NCBI RefSeq assembly: GCF_001427665.1
Contig: NZ_LMHC01000021.1
Span: forward strand, 461,934-525,933
DNA length: 64,000 bases
Reading direction: 5' to 3'
Source of the DNA: Caulobacter sp. Root655
Lineage (GTDB): Bacteria; Pseudomonadota; Alphaproteobacteria; Caulobacterales; Caulobacteraceae
Shown here: positions 56,529 through 64,000 of the stretch, one piece after another
Layout: every line of letters begins with the position of its first letter
Position numbering within the stretch: position 1 is the stretch's first letter
Translations under genes and position numbers: made by a program
The notes under the pieces: generated by a model
What the model was told of the DNA's origin: nothing
Seen by the model: only the letters and a program-made list of their open reading frames with translations
The model's database searches: none

Positions 56529-58094
56529 ATGACCTCCAAAACAACGCCGCGCGTCGTTCTGGTTACGGGTGGAGCCGATGGGATCGGCTGGGCGGCAGCC
56601 CAGCGCTTCGCACGCGCGGGCGATCGGGTGCTGATCGCGGATCGCGATTTCGAACGAGCCGCCGAGCGGGTGATCAGCCTGGGCGCGGGCCATGTCGCTA
56701 TCGCCATGGACGTCTCGTCCGAAGCGCAGGTTCGCGATGGCTTCGCTAGGGCCTTGCACGAGTTTGGCCGTCTGGACGTCTTGATCAACAACGCCGGTGT
56801 GACGGATCCGCAGCCGACCGCGACCCTCGACCAGACGGCGGACGAGGTGCGTTGGCTGCAGTCGATCAATGTGACGGGCGCGTTCCTGGCCGCGCGCGAA
56901 GCCGGGCGCATCATGACGGCTCAGGGCCACGGCGCCATCGTCAACCTCGCCTCAGGCGCGGGGCTCGTCGCCCTGGCCAAGCGCACCAGCTACAGCGCCA
57001 GCAAGGCGGCGGTGATCTCCTTGACCCGGACTCTGGCCTGCGAGTGGGCGAGGCACGGCGTCCGGGTCAATGCAGTCTTGCCGGGCTACACCCGCACCCA
57101 GATGGTGCAGGACCAGCTCGATCGAGGCCTTCTAGACCCTTCGACGGTCCTGGCCCGCATCCCGGCCGGGCGAATGGGCGAGCCCGAGGAGATGGCCGAA
57201 GGCATCTTCTTCCTGGCAAGCGACGACGCCAGCTATGTCATCGGCGCGACCCTCGTCGTCGACGGCGGCTACACGATCTATGGCGGCGCTGGACCGGCCT
57301 CGTCCGCGCCCGCGCCGATTTCGGAACACCGATCGCCTCGCATCGCGGCGATCACCGGCGGCGGGCGCGGGATCGGGCGCTGCGTCGTCGACCTCTTCAA
57401 GGCCACCGGCGACCGCCTACTGGTCATCGAGCGCGATGAGGATGGCGCAAGGGCGCTCGCCGCGGCGCTGGGCGACGATCACCTTGTCGTGCAAGCCGAC
57501 GTGACCGATGTCGCGGCGATCGACGCCGCGTTCGAGGCGGCCACGGCGCGCTGGGGTCGACTGGACGTCCTGGTCAACAACGCCGGCGCCGCCGACGTCT
57601 TCAAGCCAACCCTGGACCAGAGCGCCGAGGACTTCACCAGCGTCTACGACGTCAACTTCACCGGCTCCCTGGCCACGGCCAAGGCGGCGGCGCGCGCGAT
57701 GACCGGCGGCGGCGCGATCGTCAATCTCGGCTCGATCGCGGGCCTGGGCGCCCTGCCCCGGCGCAACGCCTATTGCGCCGCCAAGGCCGCCGTCACGATG
57801 ATGACCAGAAGCCTAGCCTGCGAATGGGCCTTGGCGGGCATTCGTGTGAACACCGTCGCGCCCGGCTATATCGAGACCCCGGCGGTGCTGGCCCTGAAGT
57901 CGACAGGGCGGGCCCAGTTCGACAAGATCGTCAGGCGGGCGCCGATTGGTCGTCTTGGCGACCCATCCGAGGTCGCCCGCGCCATAGCTTTCCTAGCTTC
58001 GCCAGCCGCCAGCTACATTACCGGCGCGACGCTGAGCGTCGATGGTGGATGGATGGCGTTCGGCGACGCCGGCGACGCGTTCGACTCCCTCTAA
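56529..58094 (+). CDS. Double short-chain dehydrogenase (two SDR domains in one chain)
   Basis: The 521-residue product contains two complete classical SDR domains. The first (about 5-255) has TGGADGIG, NNAG, the Ser before YSASK and VDGGY. The second (about 270-515) has TGGGRGIG, NNAG, Ser in LGSIAG with YCAAK, and VDGGW. Both keep the Ser-Tyr-Lys set, so both may be active, giving a covalent version of the usual SDR dimer or tetramer. A short Pro/Ala-rich linker joins them. The substrates are likely hydroxy or keto intermediates of this cluster. The ribosome site is weak. Confidence 0.9.
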   Translation: MTSKTTPRVVLVTGGADGIGWAAAQRFARAGDRVLIADRDFERAAERVISLGAGHVAIAMDVSSEAQVRDGFARALHEFGRLDVLINNAGVTDPQPTATLDQTADEVRWLQSINVTGAFLAAREAGRIMTAQGHGAIVNLASGAGLVALAKRTSYSASKAAVISLTRTLACEWARHGVRVNAVLPGYTRTQMVQDQLDRGLLDPSTVLARIPAGRMGEPEEMAEGIFFLASDDASYVIGATLVVDGGYTIYGGAGPASSAPAPISEHRSPRIAAITGGGRGIGRCVVDLFKATGDRLLVIERDEDGARALAAALGDDHLVVQADVTDVAAIDAAFEAATARWGRLDVLVNNAGAADVFKPTLDQSAEDFTSVYDVNFTGSLATAKAAARAMTGGGAIVNLGSIAGLGALPRRNAYCAAKAAVTMMTRSLACEWALAGIRVNTVAPGYIETPAVLALKSTGRAQFDKIVRRAPIGRLGDPSEVARAIAFLASPAASYITGATLSVDGGWMAFGDAGDAFDSL

Positions 58095-58124
58095 AGTCCC
58101 GATCAAGTCAGAGAGACCCGAGCC

Positions 58125-58658
58125 ATGCCAGACCAACCGAACGTGCAGGAGCTCTGGGATCGCGAGCAGATCCGCGAGTGTCTCTATCGCTATTGCCGCG
58201 GCATCGACCGCATGGATGAGGCGACCCTGCGGTCGGTGGCCTGGCCGGAAGGCCGAGATCAGCACGGCGCCTTCGAGGGCACTGCGGCTGGATTCGTCGA
58301 CTGGGCCATGAAGGTGCTTCCGCACATCGAACGCAGCGTCCACCACGTGCACAACGTGATGATCAGGTTCCAGGGTGACGCGGCAGCGGCGGTCGAGTCC
58401 TCGTTTACCGCCCTGCACCGGCAGCCCGACGACGATGGCGCCCTTGTCGTCCTCCATATGTGCGGACGCTATCTCGACTGGTTCGAAAAGCGCGCCGGCG
58501 ACTGGCGCATCGCCGACCGCCAAGTGGTTTTCGATTGGATCGAAAAGAGTGCGCCGACGCCCGGCTCCCATCCCGAGCGCTTCGGTAATCGCACGCCGGT
58601 GGGTGGACGCTTCCCCGACGATCCAATCTACGCGTTCCTGGAACGCGTCACCCCCTAG
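58125..58658 (+). CDS. SnoaL/NTF2-like protein
   Basis: The 177-residue product fits the NTF2-like cone fold. The N-terminal D-R-E-Q-I-R-E-C-L-Y-R-Y-C-R-G-I-D-R-M-D is a common start for SnoaL_4-type proteins, followed by a hydrophobic core and CGRYLDWFEKRAGDWRIADR. Members include steroid isomerases, dehydratases and many unassigned helpers in catabolic clusters. It lies 30 bases after the double SDR gene on the same strand and may act on the same compound. The specific reaction is unknown. Confidence 0.8.
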   Translation: MPDQPNVQELWDREQIRECLYRYCRGIDRMDEATLRSVAWPEGRDQHGAFEGTAAGFVDWAMKVLPHIERSVHHVHNVMIRFQGDAAAAVESSFTALHRQPDDDGALVVLHMCGRYLDWFEKRAGDWRIADRQVVFDWIEKSAPTPGSHPERFGNRTPVGGRFPDDPIYAFLERVTP

Positions 58659-58677
58659 GCCAGCGCCCCCGGGGCAA

Positions 58678-58706
58678 ATCGGGCGCCGCTAATGGCGGCG
58701 CCCGAT
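58678..58706. terminator. Bidirectional terminator between convergent genes
   Basis: ATCGGGCGCCGC at 58678-58689 pairs perfectly with GCGGCGCCCGAT at 58695-58706 around a 5-base loop. It sits between the stops of the SnoaL-like gene (plus) and the second monooxygenase gene (minus), with TTT following on the minus side. Confidence 0.75.
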
Positions 58707-58711
58707 CCTTG

Positions 58712-60347
58712 TCAGGCCATGTTTTCACGCACGGAGAAGCTGCAGCCCTCGTATCCGGCCGCCGCCACAGCCGCGCAAATCTCGGCATAGCGGTTGAGCC
58801 CGCCCGCGAAGACATAGAACCCGCGCGGCTTGCCCTCGATATTCGCCCCCGTGTACCAAGTGTCGGCCTTCACATAGAGCGTCCGGTCGGCGATCGCCCC
58901 TACCGTGTCGCCCCAGCGGGTCACCGCTTCCGGGGTGGCCTCGATCGTCGCCAAGCCCTCACGGCGCATGTGGAGGATGCAGTCCACCACCCAGTCGACG
59001 TTGATCTCGTCCAGGCGAATGTAGTTGGCCAGGATCGAGGGACCGTTGGGGCCGCCGATGATGAACAGATTGGGGAAGCCGTGCATCAGCAGGGCCAGGT
59101 AGGATCTCGGGCCGTCACGCCAGACGTCGCCGAGCCTGACGCCGCCACGGCCGGTGATGTCGATGGCCAGCATCGGCATCGTAGCCGGTCGCCATGATGA
59201 TGACGTCGAGGTCGATGCGACGCTTGGTCGTTTCCAGGCCGGTCTCGGTGAACCCGCGGATCGGCTCCTCGAAGCAATCCACCAATGAGACGTGCGGCTT
59301 GTTGAACGCTTCGTAGTACTCGGTGTCCAGGCACGGCCGGCGCGCGAAGATTGGATAGCCGCGCGGCTTGAGCTTCTCGGCGGTGACCGGATCGTCAACC
59401 GTCTCGCTGATCTTGCCGCGCACGAACTCGGCGACCACCTCGTTGGCGGCGGCGTTGGTCAGCAGGTCGGAAAAGAGGCCCAGGAAATAGAGCGCGCCCT
59501 TGCTCCAGGCGTCCTCCATGAGCTCATTGCGTTCCTCGACGCTGACGCTGAACAGCGGCCGGGTCGAGAGCGGCCGAACGCCGCCGGTGAAGGTGTTGCG
59601 CGCCACCGCGCGAAGCCCCGGCATATTGGCCTTCAGTTGCACAGCGAAGTCGTCGAAGACTACCCGATTGCGCATTGGCAGAGTGAAGCTCGGCGTCCGC
59701 TGGAAGACCGACAGCGACTGGCAAGTCTCGGCGACCACCGGGACGATCTGGATTCCCGAAGATCCGGTGCCCACCACGCCCACGCGCTTGTCGCGGAAAT
59801 CGACCTCATGGTGGGGCCATTTGCCCGAGCGGTAGAGTTCGCCCTTGAAACTGTCGGCGCCCGGAATATCGATGGGCTTGGGCAGCGACAGCGGGCCCGT
59901 GGCCATGATCAGGTGGTCGGCCTCGAACCGCTCCCCGTCGTCCGTCGCAAGCACCCAGACGCGGCGATGATCGTCGAAAGCGATTGCGTGCACCCGCGCG
60001 TCAAAACGGTAGGCCGAACGGAGATCGAGCCGATCGGCGACGAAGCTTGCGTAGGCCAGGATTTCCGAGCCGGCCGCGAACGTCTCGCTCCAGGTCCATT
60101 CCTGCTCGATCGCTTCCGAGAAGGCGTAGCTGTAGTCAATGCTCGTGACGTCGCAACGCGCCCCAGGATAGCGATTCCAGTACCATGTGCCGCCGACGTT
60201 ACCGCCCGCTTCCAGGCCAAGAACCGAAAGGCCTTCTCGGCGCAGGCGGTGGACGGCGTACATCCCGCCAAAGCCGGCGCCGACAACGATCGCGTCGGTG
60301 CGTTGGCAGGCTTGGACATCGCGCGTAGCAACGGTCGTTGAAATCAT
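58712..60347 (-). pseudogene. Second Baeyer-Villiger-type monooxygenase, frameshifted
   Basis: The first 390 or so codons from 60347 encode a monooxygenase closely like the one at 41-43 kb, with GAGFGG, GTGSSG and ATGYD. The frame then shifts near 59168-59182: the continuation (MLAIDITGRGGVRLGD and onward to a normal C-terminus at 58712) is in another frame. Relative to the paralogue, the stretch after GYD is 11 bases shorter. As read, translation stops at 59115, giving a 410-residue chain missing the C-terminal quarter. A sequencing error cannot be excluded. The fingerprint reads FKGELYRSGKWP at 167-178, with Arg173 where His is expected. GAGG precedes the ATG. Confidence 0.8.
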
Positions 60348-60428
60348 GCGGGAACCTCAGCTGGGATGAGGTCACTGGTCGGGTTGCGGCGTCCGTCCTT
60401 CAAGGTCGAAGCTGGACCGGCCTCAAAC

Positions 60429-60442
60429 ATCACATAGGTGAA
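60429..60442. promoter_or_regulatory. Operator-like inverted repeat ATCAC-N4-GTGAA
   Basis: ATCACATAGGTGAA, 9 of 10 arm bases. It lies 82 bases upstream of the second monooxygenase gene, on its promoter side, in the 415-base spacer. Confidence 0.5.
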
Positions 60443-60662
60443 GGCGGAGGCTTACTCTCGAGCCGCGTCGATTGATGCAACCGATGCTGAAGTCCTTGTT
60501 CACGACCAAGCTGTTCAAGGCAGGTCTCTCGATGCCCGGCATTACTCTTGGCGGCGCCAGGACGCCTCGGACGGCGACATTGATCTGCGCGTCGACACCG
60601 ACGCGCGTCTGGAATCAATCGGACAAGCCCCTGACCGATGCCATCACCGGCGCCGACAAATG

Positions 60663-60690
60663 AAAAGAGCGCTGGCGATAACCAGCGCTC
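60663..60690 (-). terminator. Rho-independent terminator of guaA
   Basis: Read on the minus strand, GAGCGCTGG pairs with CCAGCGCTC around a 6-base loop and is followed by TTTT. It lies about 75 bases after the guaA stop. Confidence 0.8.
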
Positions 60691-60762
60691 CCAAAAGATA
60701 GAAAACACATTTTGTTTCAGTGATTTAAGACGCACTATCGATCGTCGCGGAACGTCGTTGAC

Positions 60763-62325
60763 CTACTCCCATTCGATCGTGCCGGGAGGCTTGGACGTCA
60801 CGTCGTAGACGACGCGATTGACGCCGCGGACCTCGTTGATGATCCGGGTGGCGGTCTTGCCCAGCACGTCCCAGGGGAACTCGAAGAAGTCGGCGGTCAT
60901 GCCGTCGGTCGAGGTCACCGCGCGCAGGGCCAGGACGTTCTCGTAGGTGCGGGCGTCGCCCATCACCCCCACCGTCTTGACCGGAAGCAGCACGGCGAAG
61001 GCCTGCCAGATCTTGTCGTAGAGGCCAGCCTTGCGGATCTCGTCCAGATAGATGGCGTCGGCCTGCTGCAGCACATCCACCTTCTCCGGCGTGATATCGC
61101 CGGGGATACGGATGGCCAGGCCCGGACCGGGGAACGGGTGGCGGCCGACGAAGGCCGGGGCCAGACCCAGTTCGACGCCCAGGGCGCGGACCTCGTCCTT
61201 GAACAGTTCGCGCAGCGGCTCGACCAGCTTCAGCTTCATGAAGTCGGGCAGGCCGCCAACATTGTGGTGGCTCTTGATCACCGCCGAGGGGCCGCCGCGG
61301 GCCGAGACGCTCTCGACCACGTCGGGATAGAGCGTGCCCTGGGCCAGGAAGTCGGCGCCGTCGATCTTGGCCGCCTCGCGGTCGAAGATGTCGACGAACT
61401 TGCCGCCGATGATCTTGCGCTTGGTCTCGGGATCACTGACTCCGGCCAAGGCGCCGAGGAACTCCGCGCCGGCGTCCACATGGATCAGCGGGATGTTGTA
61501 GTGATCGCGGAACAGGGTGACGACCTGCTCGGCTTCGTTGAGGCGCAAGAGGCCCGTATCGACGAACACGCAGATCAGCTGATCGCCGATCGCCTCGTGG
61601 ATCAGCACGGCGGCCACCGAGCTGTCGACGCCGCCCGACAGGCCGCAGATCACCTTGCCGGTCCCGACCTGGGCCCGGATCTTCTGGACCATCTCCTGGC
61701 GGAACGACGCCATGGTCCAGTCGCCCTTCAGGCCGGCGATCCCGAACAGGAAGTTGCGGTAGATCTCGGCCCCGCGCGGGGTGTGGACCACCTCGGGGTG
61801 GAACTGCACGGCGTACATCCTGCGCGCCTCGTCGCCGATGGCCGCGAACGGCGCGCCGACCGAAGTAGCGATGACCTCGAAGCCTTCGGGAATGGCCACC
61901 ACGCGGTCGCCGTGGCTCATCCACACCGGTTCGCGGTGATCGACCGCGCCGATCCCGGCGAACAGCGGGCTTTCCTTGCCGATGACGATCTCGGCGCGGC
62001 CGAACTCGCCGGCGTGGCCGCCCTCGACCTTGCCGCCCAGCACGTCGCACAACAGTTGCTGGCCGTAGCAGATGGCCAGCAGCGGCGCGCCATGGTCGAA
62101 CAGCTTGCGGCCGATGCGGGGGCTGTCGGCCTCCAGCACGCTGGCCGGACCGCCCGAGAGGATGATCGCCGACGGGGCGTAGTCGTCGATGACGGCCTCG
62201 GCCTTGTCGAATGGATGGATCTCGCAATAGACGCCGGCCTCGCGCACCCGGCGGGCGATCAACTGGGTCACCTGGCTGCCGAAATCGACGATCAGGACAC
62301 GCTGGTGATGGGGTTCAGTGGTCAT
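60763..62325 (-). CDS. guaA: GMP synthase (glutamine-hydrolysing)
   Basis: The 520-residue product matches GuaA along its whole length. The N-terminal class I glutamine amidotransferase has Cys86 in AICYGQQ and the His176/Glu178 pair in QFHPE. The ATP-pyrophosphatase domain has SGGVDSS at 230-236, and the dimerisation domain ends PPGTIEWE. It converts XMP to GMP with glutamine and ATP. The start overlaps the stop of the small exported protein gene by 11 bases, so the two are co-transcribed. A clear terminator follows. It is a single, essential-type housekeeping gene. Confidence 0.97.
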   Translation of the reverse strand: MTTEPHHQRVLIVDFGSQVTQLIARRVREAGVYCEIHPFDKAEAVIDDYAPSAIILSGGPASVLEADSPRIGRKLFDHGAPLLAICYGQQLLCDVLGGKVEGGHAGEFGRAEIVIGKESPLFAGIGAVDHREPVWMSHGDRVVAIPEGFEVIATSVGAPFAAIGDEARRMYAVQFHPEVVHTPRGAEIYRNFLFGIAGLKGDWTMASFRQEMVQKIRAQVGTGKVICGLSGGVDSSVAAVLIHEAIGDQLICVFVDTGLLRLNEAEQVVTLFRDHYNIPLIHVDAGAEFLGALAGVSDPETKRKIIGGKFVDIFDREAAKIDGADFLAQGTLYPDVVESVSARGGPSAVIKSHHNVGGLPDFMKLKLVEPLRELFKDEVRALGVELGLAPAFVGRHPFPGPGLAIRIPGDITPEKVDVLQQADAIYLDEIRKAGLYDKIWQAFAVLLPVKTVGVMGDARTYENVLALRAVTSTDGMTADFFEFPWDVLGKTATRIINEVRGVNRVVYDVTSKPPGTIEWE

Positions 62326-62788
62326 CGAGGTGGACTTCCGGAAGCTTGGATGGCGTGGGCGGTGGAGGTGGCGGCAGGGGAACGCCGGTCGGCGGCGGGT
62401 GGTCGGCGTCGACGGCCACCGAATACTGGACGGTCACGCCGTCGCCCAAGGGCGCCGACAAGAAAGCCCGGTCTAACGGGCCTGGATCGGTCTCGATCTG
62501 GAGAGGCGAAACGCCGGCGGCCATCAGTTCGGCGACGACACGACCTATACGCCCCCCTGACAATTCCCGATCGGCCCCGCCGGTCGCCGCGACCAACAGG
62601 CGGGGTTTGTAGCCGTTTACAGCCTTCGCCATGCTCGCGAAGTCGGGCGCGGAAGGGTTCGCGAATTCAGTCGTGCCTGGCTTGAAGCCGATGGAGCTCT
62701 GATTGACGACAAACCGGTCTTCGGCGCAGGCGGGATCGGCGATCGCCAAGGCAAATGCAGCACTGGCGATCGCCGCGCCCAGTCTCAT
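62315..62788 (-). CDS. Small exported protein with degenerate OmpA-like domain
   Basis: The 157-residue product has a signal peptide ending ACA. The sequence after it resembles the OmpA/MotB C-terminal fold: a strand with [10 protein letters not shown], a helix, then [23 protein letters not shown] and a GV-x-x-x-x-I strand. A proline-rich tail follows. Peptidoglycan-binding residues are not obvious, so it may be degenerate. The ATG at 62788 overlaps the methyltransferase stop as ATGA. A longer frame runs upstream to 63127 within that gene and is rejected. Confidence 0.7.
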   Translation of the reverse strand: MRLGAAIASAAFALAIADPACAEDRFVVNQSSIGFKPGTTEFANPSAPDFASMAKAVNGYKPRLLVAATGGADRELSGGRIGRVVAELMAAGVSPLQIETDPGPLDRAFLSAPLGDGVTVQYSVAVDADHPPPTGVPLPPPPPPTPSKLPEVHLDDH

Positions 62789-64000
62789 GCGCGCCGCTCC
62801 AGCACCGCCGCGAAGAAGCCGTCCGTGCCGGCGCTCTTGGGCGTCAGGCGCAGATAGCCTTGCGGCGTGATGTGCTCCTGCACGCCATCGAGCGTGACAG
62901 GCGTCGCGGCGAAACCGGGGTGGCGTTCGATGAAGGCCGCGACGCGGTCCTCGTTCTCCTCGACCAGCAGCGAGCAGGTCACATAGATCAGCCGACCGCC
63001 GACCTTCACGAAGTCGGCCGCGTCGGCCAGCACCGCGTCCTGTTCGATCTGGCGCTTGGCCAGTTGGTCGGGCGACAGGCGCCACTTGGCGTCGGGGTGA
63101 CGCCGCCAAGTGCCCGAGCCGGTGCAAGGGGCGTCGACGAACACCAGGTCCAGCTTGCCTTCCAGGCCCTTCAGCGGCTCGCCCTCGATCGGCGAGCGGA
63201 TCTGCAGGTTGCGCACCCCGGCACGCTGCGAGCGGCGAATGGTGTCGGCCAGGCGGCGGGCGTCGCTGTCGTGAGCGTAGATCTGGCCGCTGTTGCCCAT
63301 GGCGGCGGCGAGCGCGAGCGTCTTGCCCCCGCCCCCGGCGCAGAAGTCGAGCACCTGCTTGCCCTTGATCGGCCCGGCCGTGGCGGCGGCGATCTGAGAG
63401 CCGAGGTCCTGGACCTCGAACCAGCCCTTGGAGAAGGCCGGCACGGCCTCGACCGACGGGGTGCGGTCGGCGGCCTGGGGCGCGGCGATGCGGAAGGCGG
63501 CGTCCAGAACGCCGGCCGGCTCGGCGCCGATGGCGGCGACAGCCTTGCCGCCGCGCGGCACGTCGGTCTTCAGCAGGTTGATGCGCAGGTCGACCGGAGC
63601 GCGCTGCGACAGCGCCGCCATCTCGGCCGCCCTGCCCTCGCCCAGGGCGCGGCTCAGGAAGGGTTCGAGCCAGTCGGCGTAGTCGCCGGCGACGGGGGCC
63701 GGGGCGTCGGCAATCGAGCGCGGCGCGGCGATGCTGGACAGTTCCGCCTCGGTCAGCGCGCCGGGGCCATGCTCCTCGCCCGCGGCCTCGGCGATACGCT
63801 CGGCGGACCAGGCCCAGTCATGGGCCAGCACGCCCAGCACCACGCCCCGGGCGCTGTCGTCGCCCATCATCCAGCCCAGCGAACGCTTGCGGCGCAGGGC
63901 GTCCAGCGCCAGGCCCGACACGAAGGCCCGGTCCTTGGAGCCGGCGTAGCGGGCGCTCTCGCCCCAGCGTTTCAGCGCCATCCGTACAGGAAAATGGAGC
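62785..64000 (-). CDS. RsmB/NOP-family rRNA cytosine-C5 methyltransferase (start beyond window)
   Basis: At least 398 residues. The SAM-binding core has FCAGGGGKTLALA, the D-A-P-C-T-G-S-G-T-W-R-R-H-P-D motif with one catalytic Cys and T-C-S-L-L-V-E-E-N-E with the second Cys, typical of RsmB/Nop2 m5C methyltransferases acting on 16S rRNA. The N-terminal part resembles the NusB-like RNA-binding region. The first ATG in the window is at 63981, but the upstream residues LHFPVR are in frame and resemble the family sequence before A-L-K-x-W-G. The true start therefore probably lies to the right of the window. Confidence 0.85.
   Translation of the reverse strand, partial: LHFPVRMALKRWGESARYAGSKDRAFVSGLALDALRRKRSLGWMMGDDSARGVVLGVLAHDWAWSAERIAEAAGEEHGPGALTEAELSSIAAPRSIADAPAPVAGDYADWLEPFLSRALGEGRAAEMAALSQRAPVDLRINLLKTDVPRGGKAVAAIGAEPAGVLDAAFRIAAPQAADRTPSVEAVPAFSKGWFEVQDLGSQIAAATAGPIKGKQVLDFCAGGGGKTLALAAAMGNSGQIYAHDSDARRLADTIRRSQRAGVRNLQIRSPIEGEPLKGLEGKLDLVFVDAPCTGSGTWRRHPDAKWRLSPDQLAKRQIEQDAVLADAADFVKVGGRLIYVTCSLLVEENEDRVAAFIERHPGFAATPVTLDGVQEHITPQGYLRLTPKSAGTDGFFAAVLERRA

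Larger units (their letters stand above)
60348..60762. other. Intergenic region between second monooxygenase and guaA
   Basis: 415 bases. It holds the operator-like site at 60429 and the guaA terminator at 60663-60690. Short reading frames on both strands here show no family features or clear ribosome sites and I do not call them. Confidence 0.5.

Noticed and set aside
60430..60735. Short frames on both strands between the second monooxygenase and guaA
   Set aside because: They overlap the operator-like site and the guaA terminator and lack ribosome sites and family features.

Overview
This is a GC-rich alphaproteobacterial chromosome segment, most likely from Caulobacter or a close relative in Caulobacteraceae. 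The guess rests on high GC, several TonB-dependent receptors, FecI/FecR control, short overlapping gene junctions and an rsmB-like / guaA housekeeping end. The placement is inferred from gene content, not from a marker gene. I saw no tRNA, rRNA, CRISPR array or intact mobile element.

Layout. (1) 1-18.75 kb, minus strand: an RTX locus. A HlyC-type lysine acyltransferase is followed by a lipoprotein and then by one reading frame that stays open for 17,146 bases to the left edge. That frame encodes at least 5,715 residues: an N-terminal lipase-like domain, a large middle region, about 26 tandem RTX units of about 129 residues, and cadherin-like domains. (2) 19.2-25.2 kb, plus strand: copABCD copper resistance, then a CnrY/CnrX/CnrH-type anti-sigma, metal sensor and ECF sigma set. 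A frameshifted remnant of a MerR-type copper regulator lies between the two sets. (3) 25.5-27.8 kb: an AraC-type regulator, an epoxide hydrolase and a remnant of an AlpA-type phage regulator. (4) 27.8-36.2 kb, minus strand: FecI sigma, FecR, a TonB receptor with a signalling domain, two sulfatases and their formylglycine-generating enzyme. This looks like a surface-signalled system for sulfated substrates. (5) 36.4-60.4 kb: a catabolic cluster with a TonB receptor, an MFS transporter, two Baeyer-Villiger-type monooxygenases (one frameshifted), two acyl-CoA ligases, a thioesterase, an old yellow enzyme, an SMP-30 lactonase-like protein, two acyl-CoA dehydrogenases, crotonase-family proteins, SDRs and an IclR regulator. 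(6) 60.8-64.0 kb, minus strand: an rRNA methyltransferase, a small OmpA-like exported protein and guaA.

How the genes may work together. In region 5 a cyclic or unsaturated ketone could be reduced by the old yellow enzyme and SDRs, turned into a lactone by a monooxygenase and opened by the SMP-30 protein. It would then be activated by the CoA ligases and shortened by the dehydrogenases and hydratases. Nearly every promoter region in this cluster carries an inverted repeat, ATCAC-N4-GTGAT, that I do not recognise as a described operator. Three copies are perfect and five are variants. They probably bind one regulator, and the IclR protein encoded inside the cluster is the best candidate.

The two systems I would follow first are the acyltransferase-linked giant RTX lipase and the ATCAC-N4-GTGAT regulon with its unusual enzymes: monooxygenases lacking the fingerprint histidine, a Rossmann-less hydratase/HCDH fusion and a double SDR.
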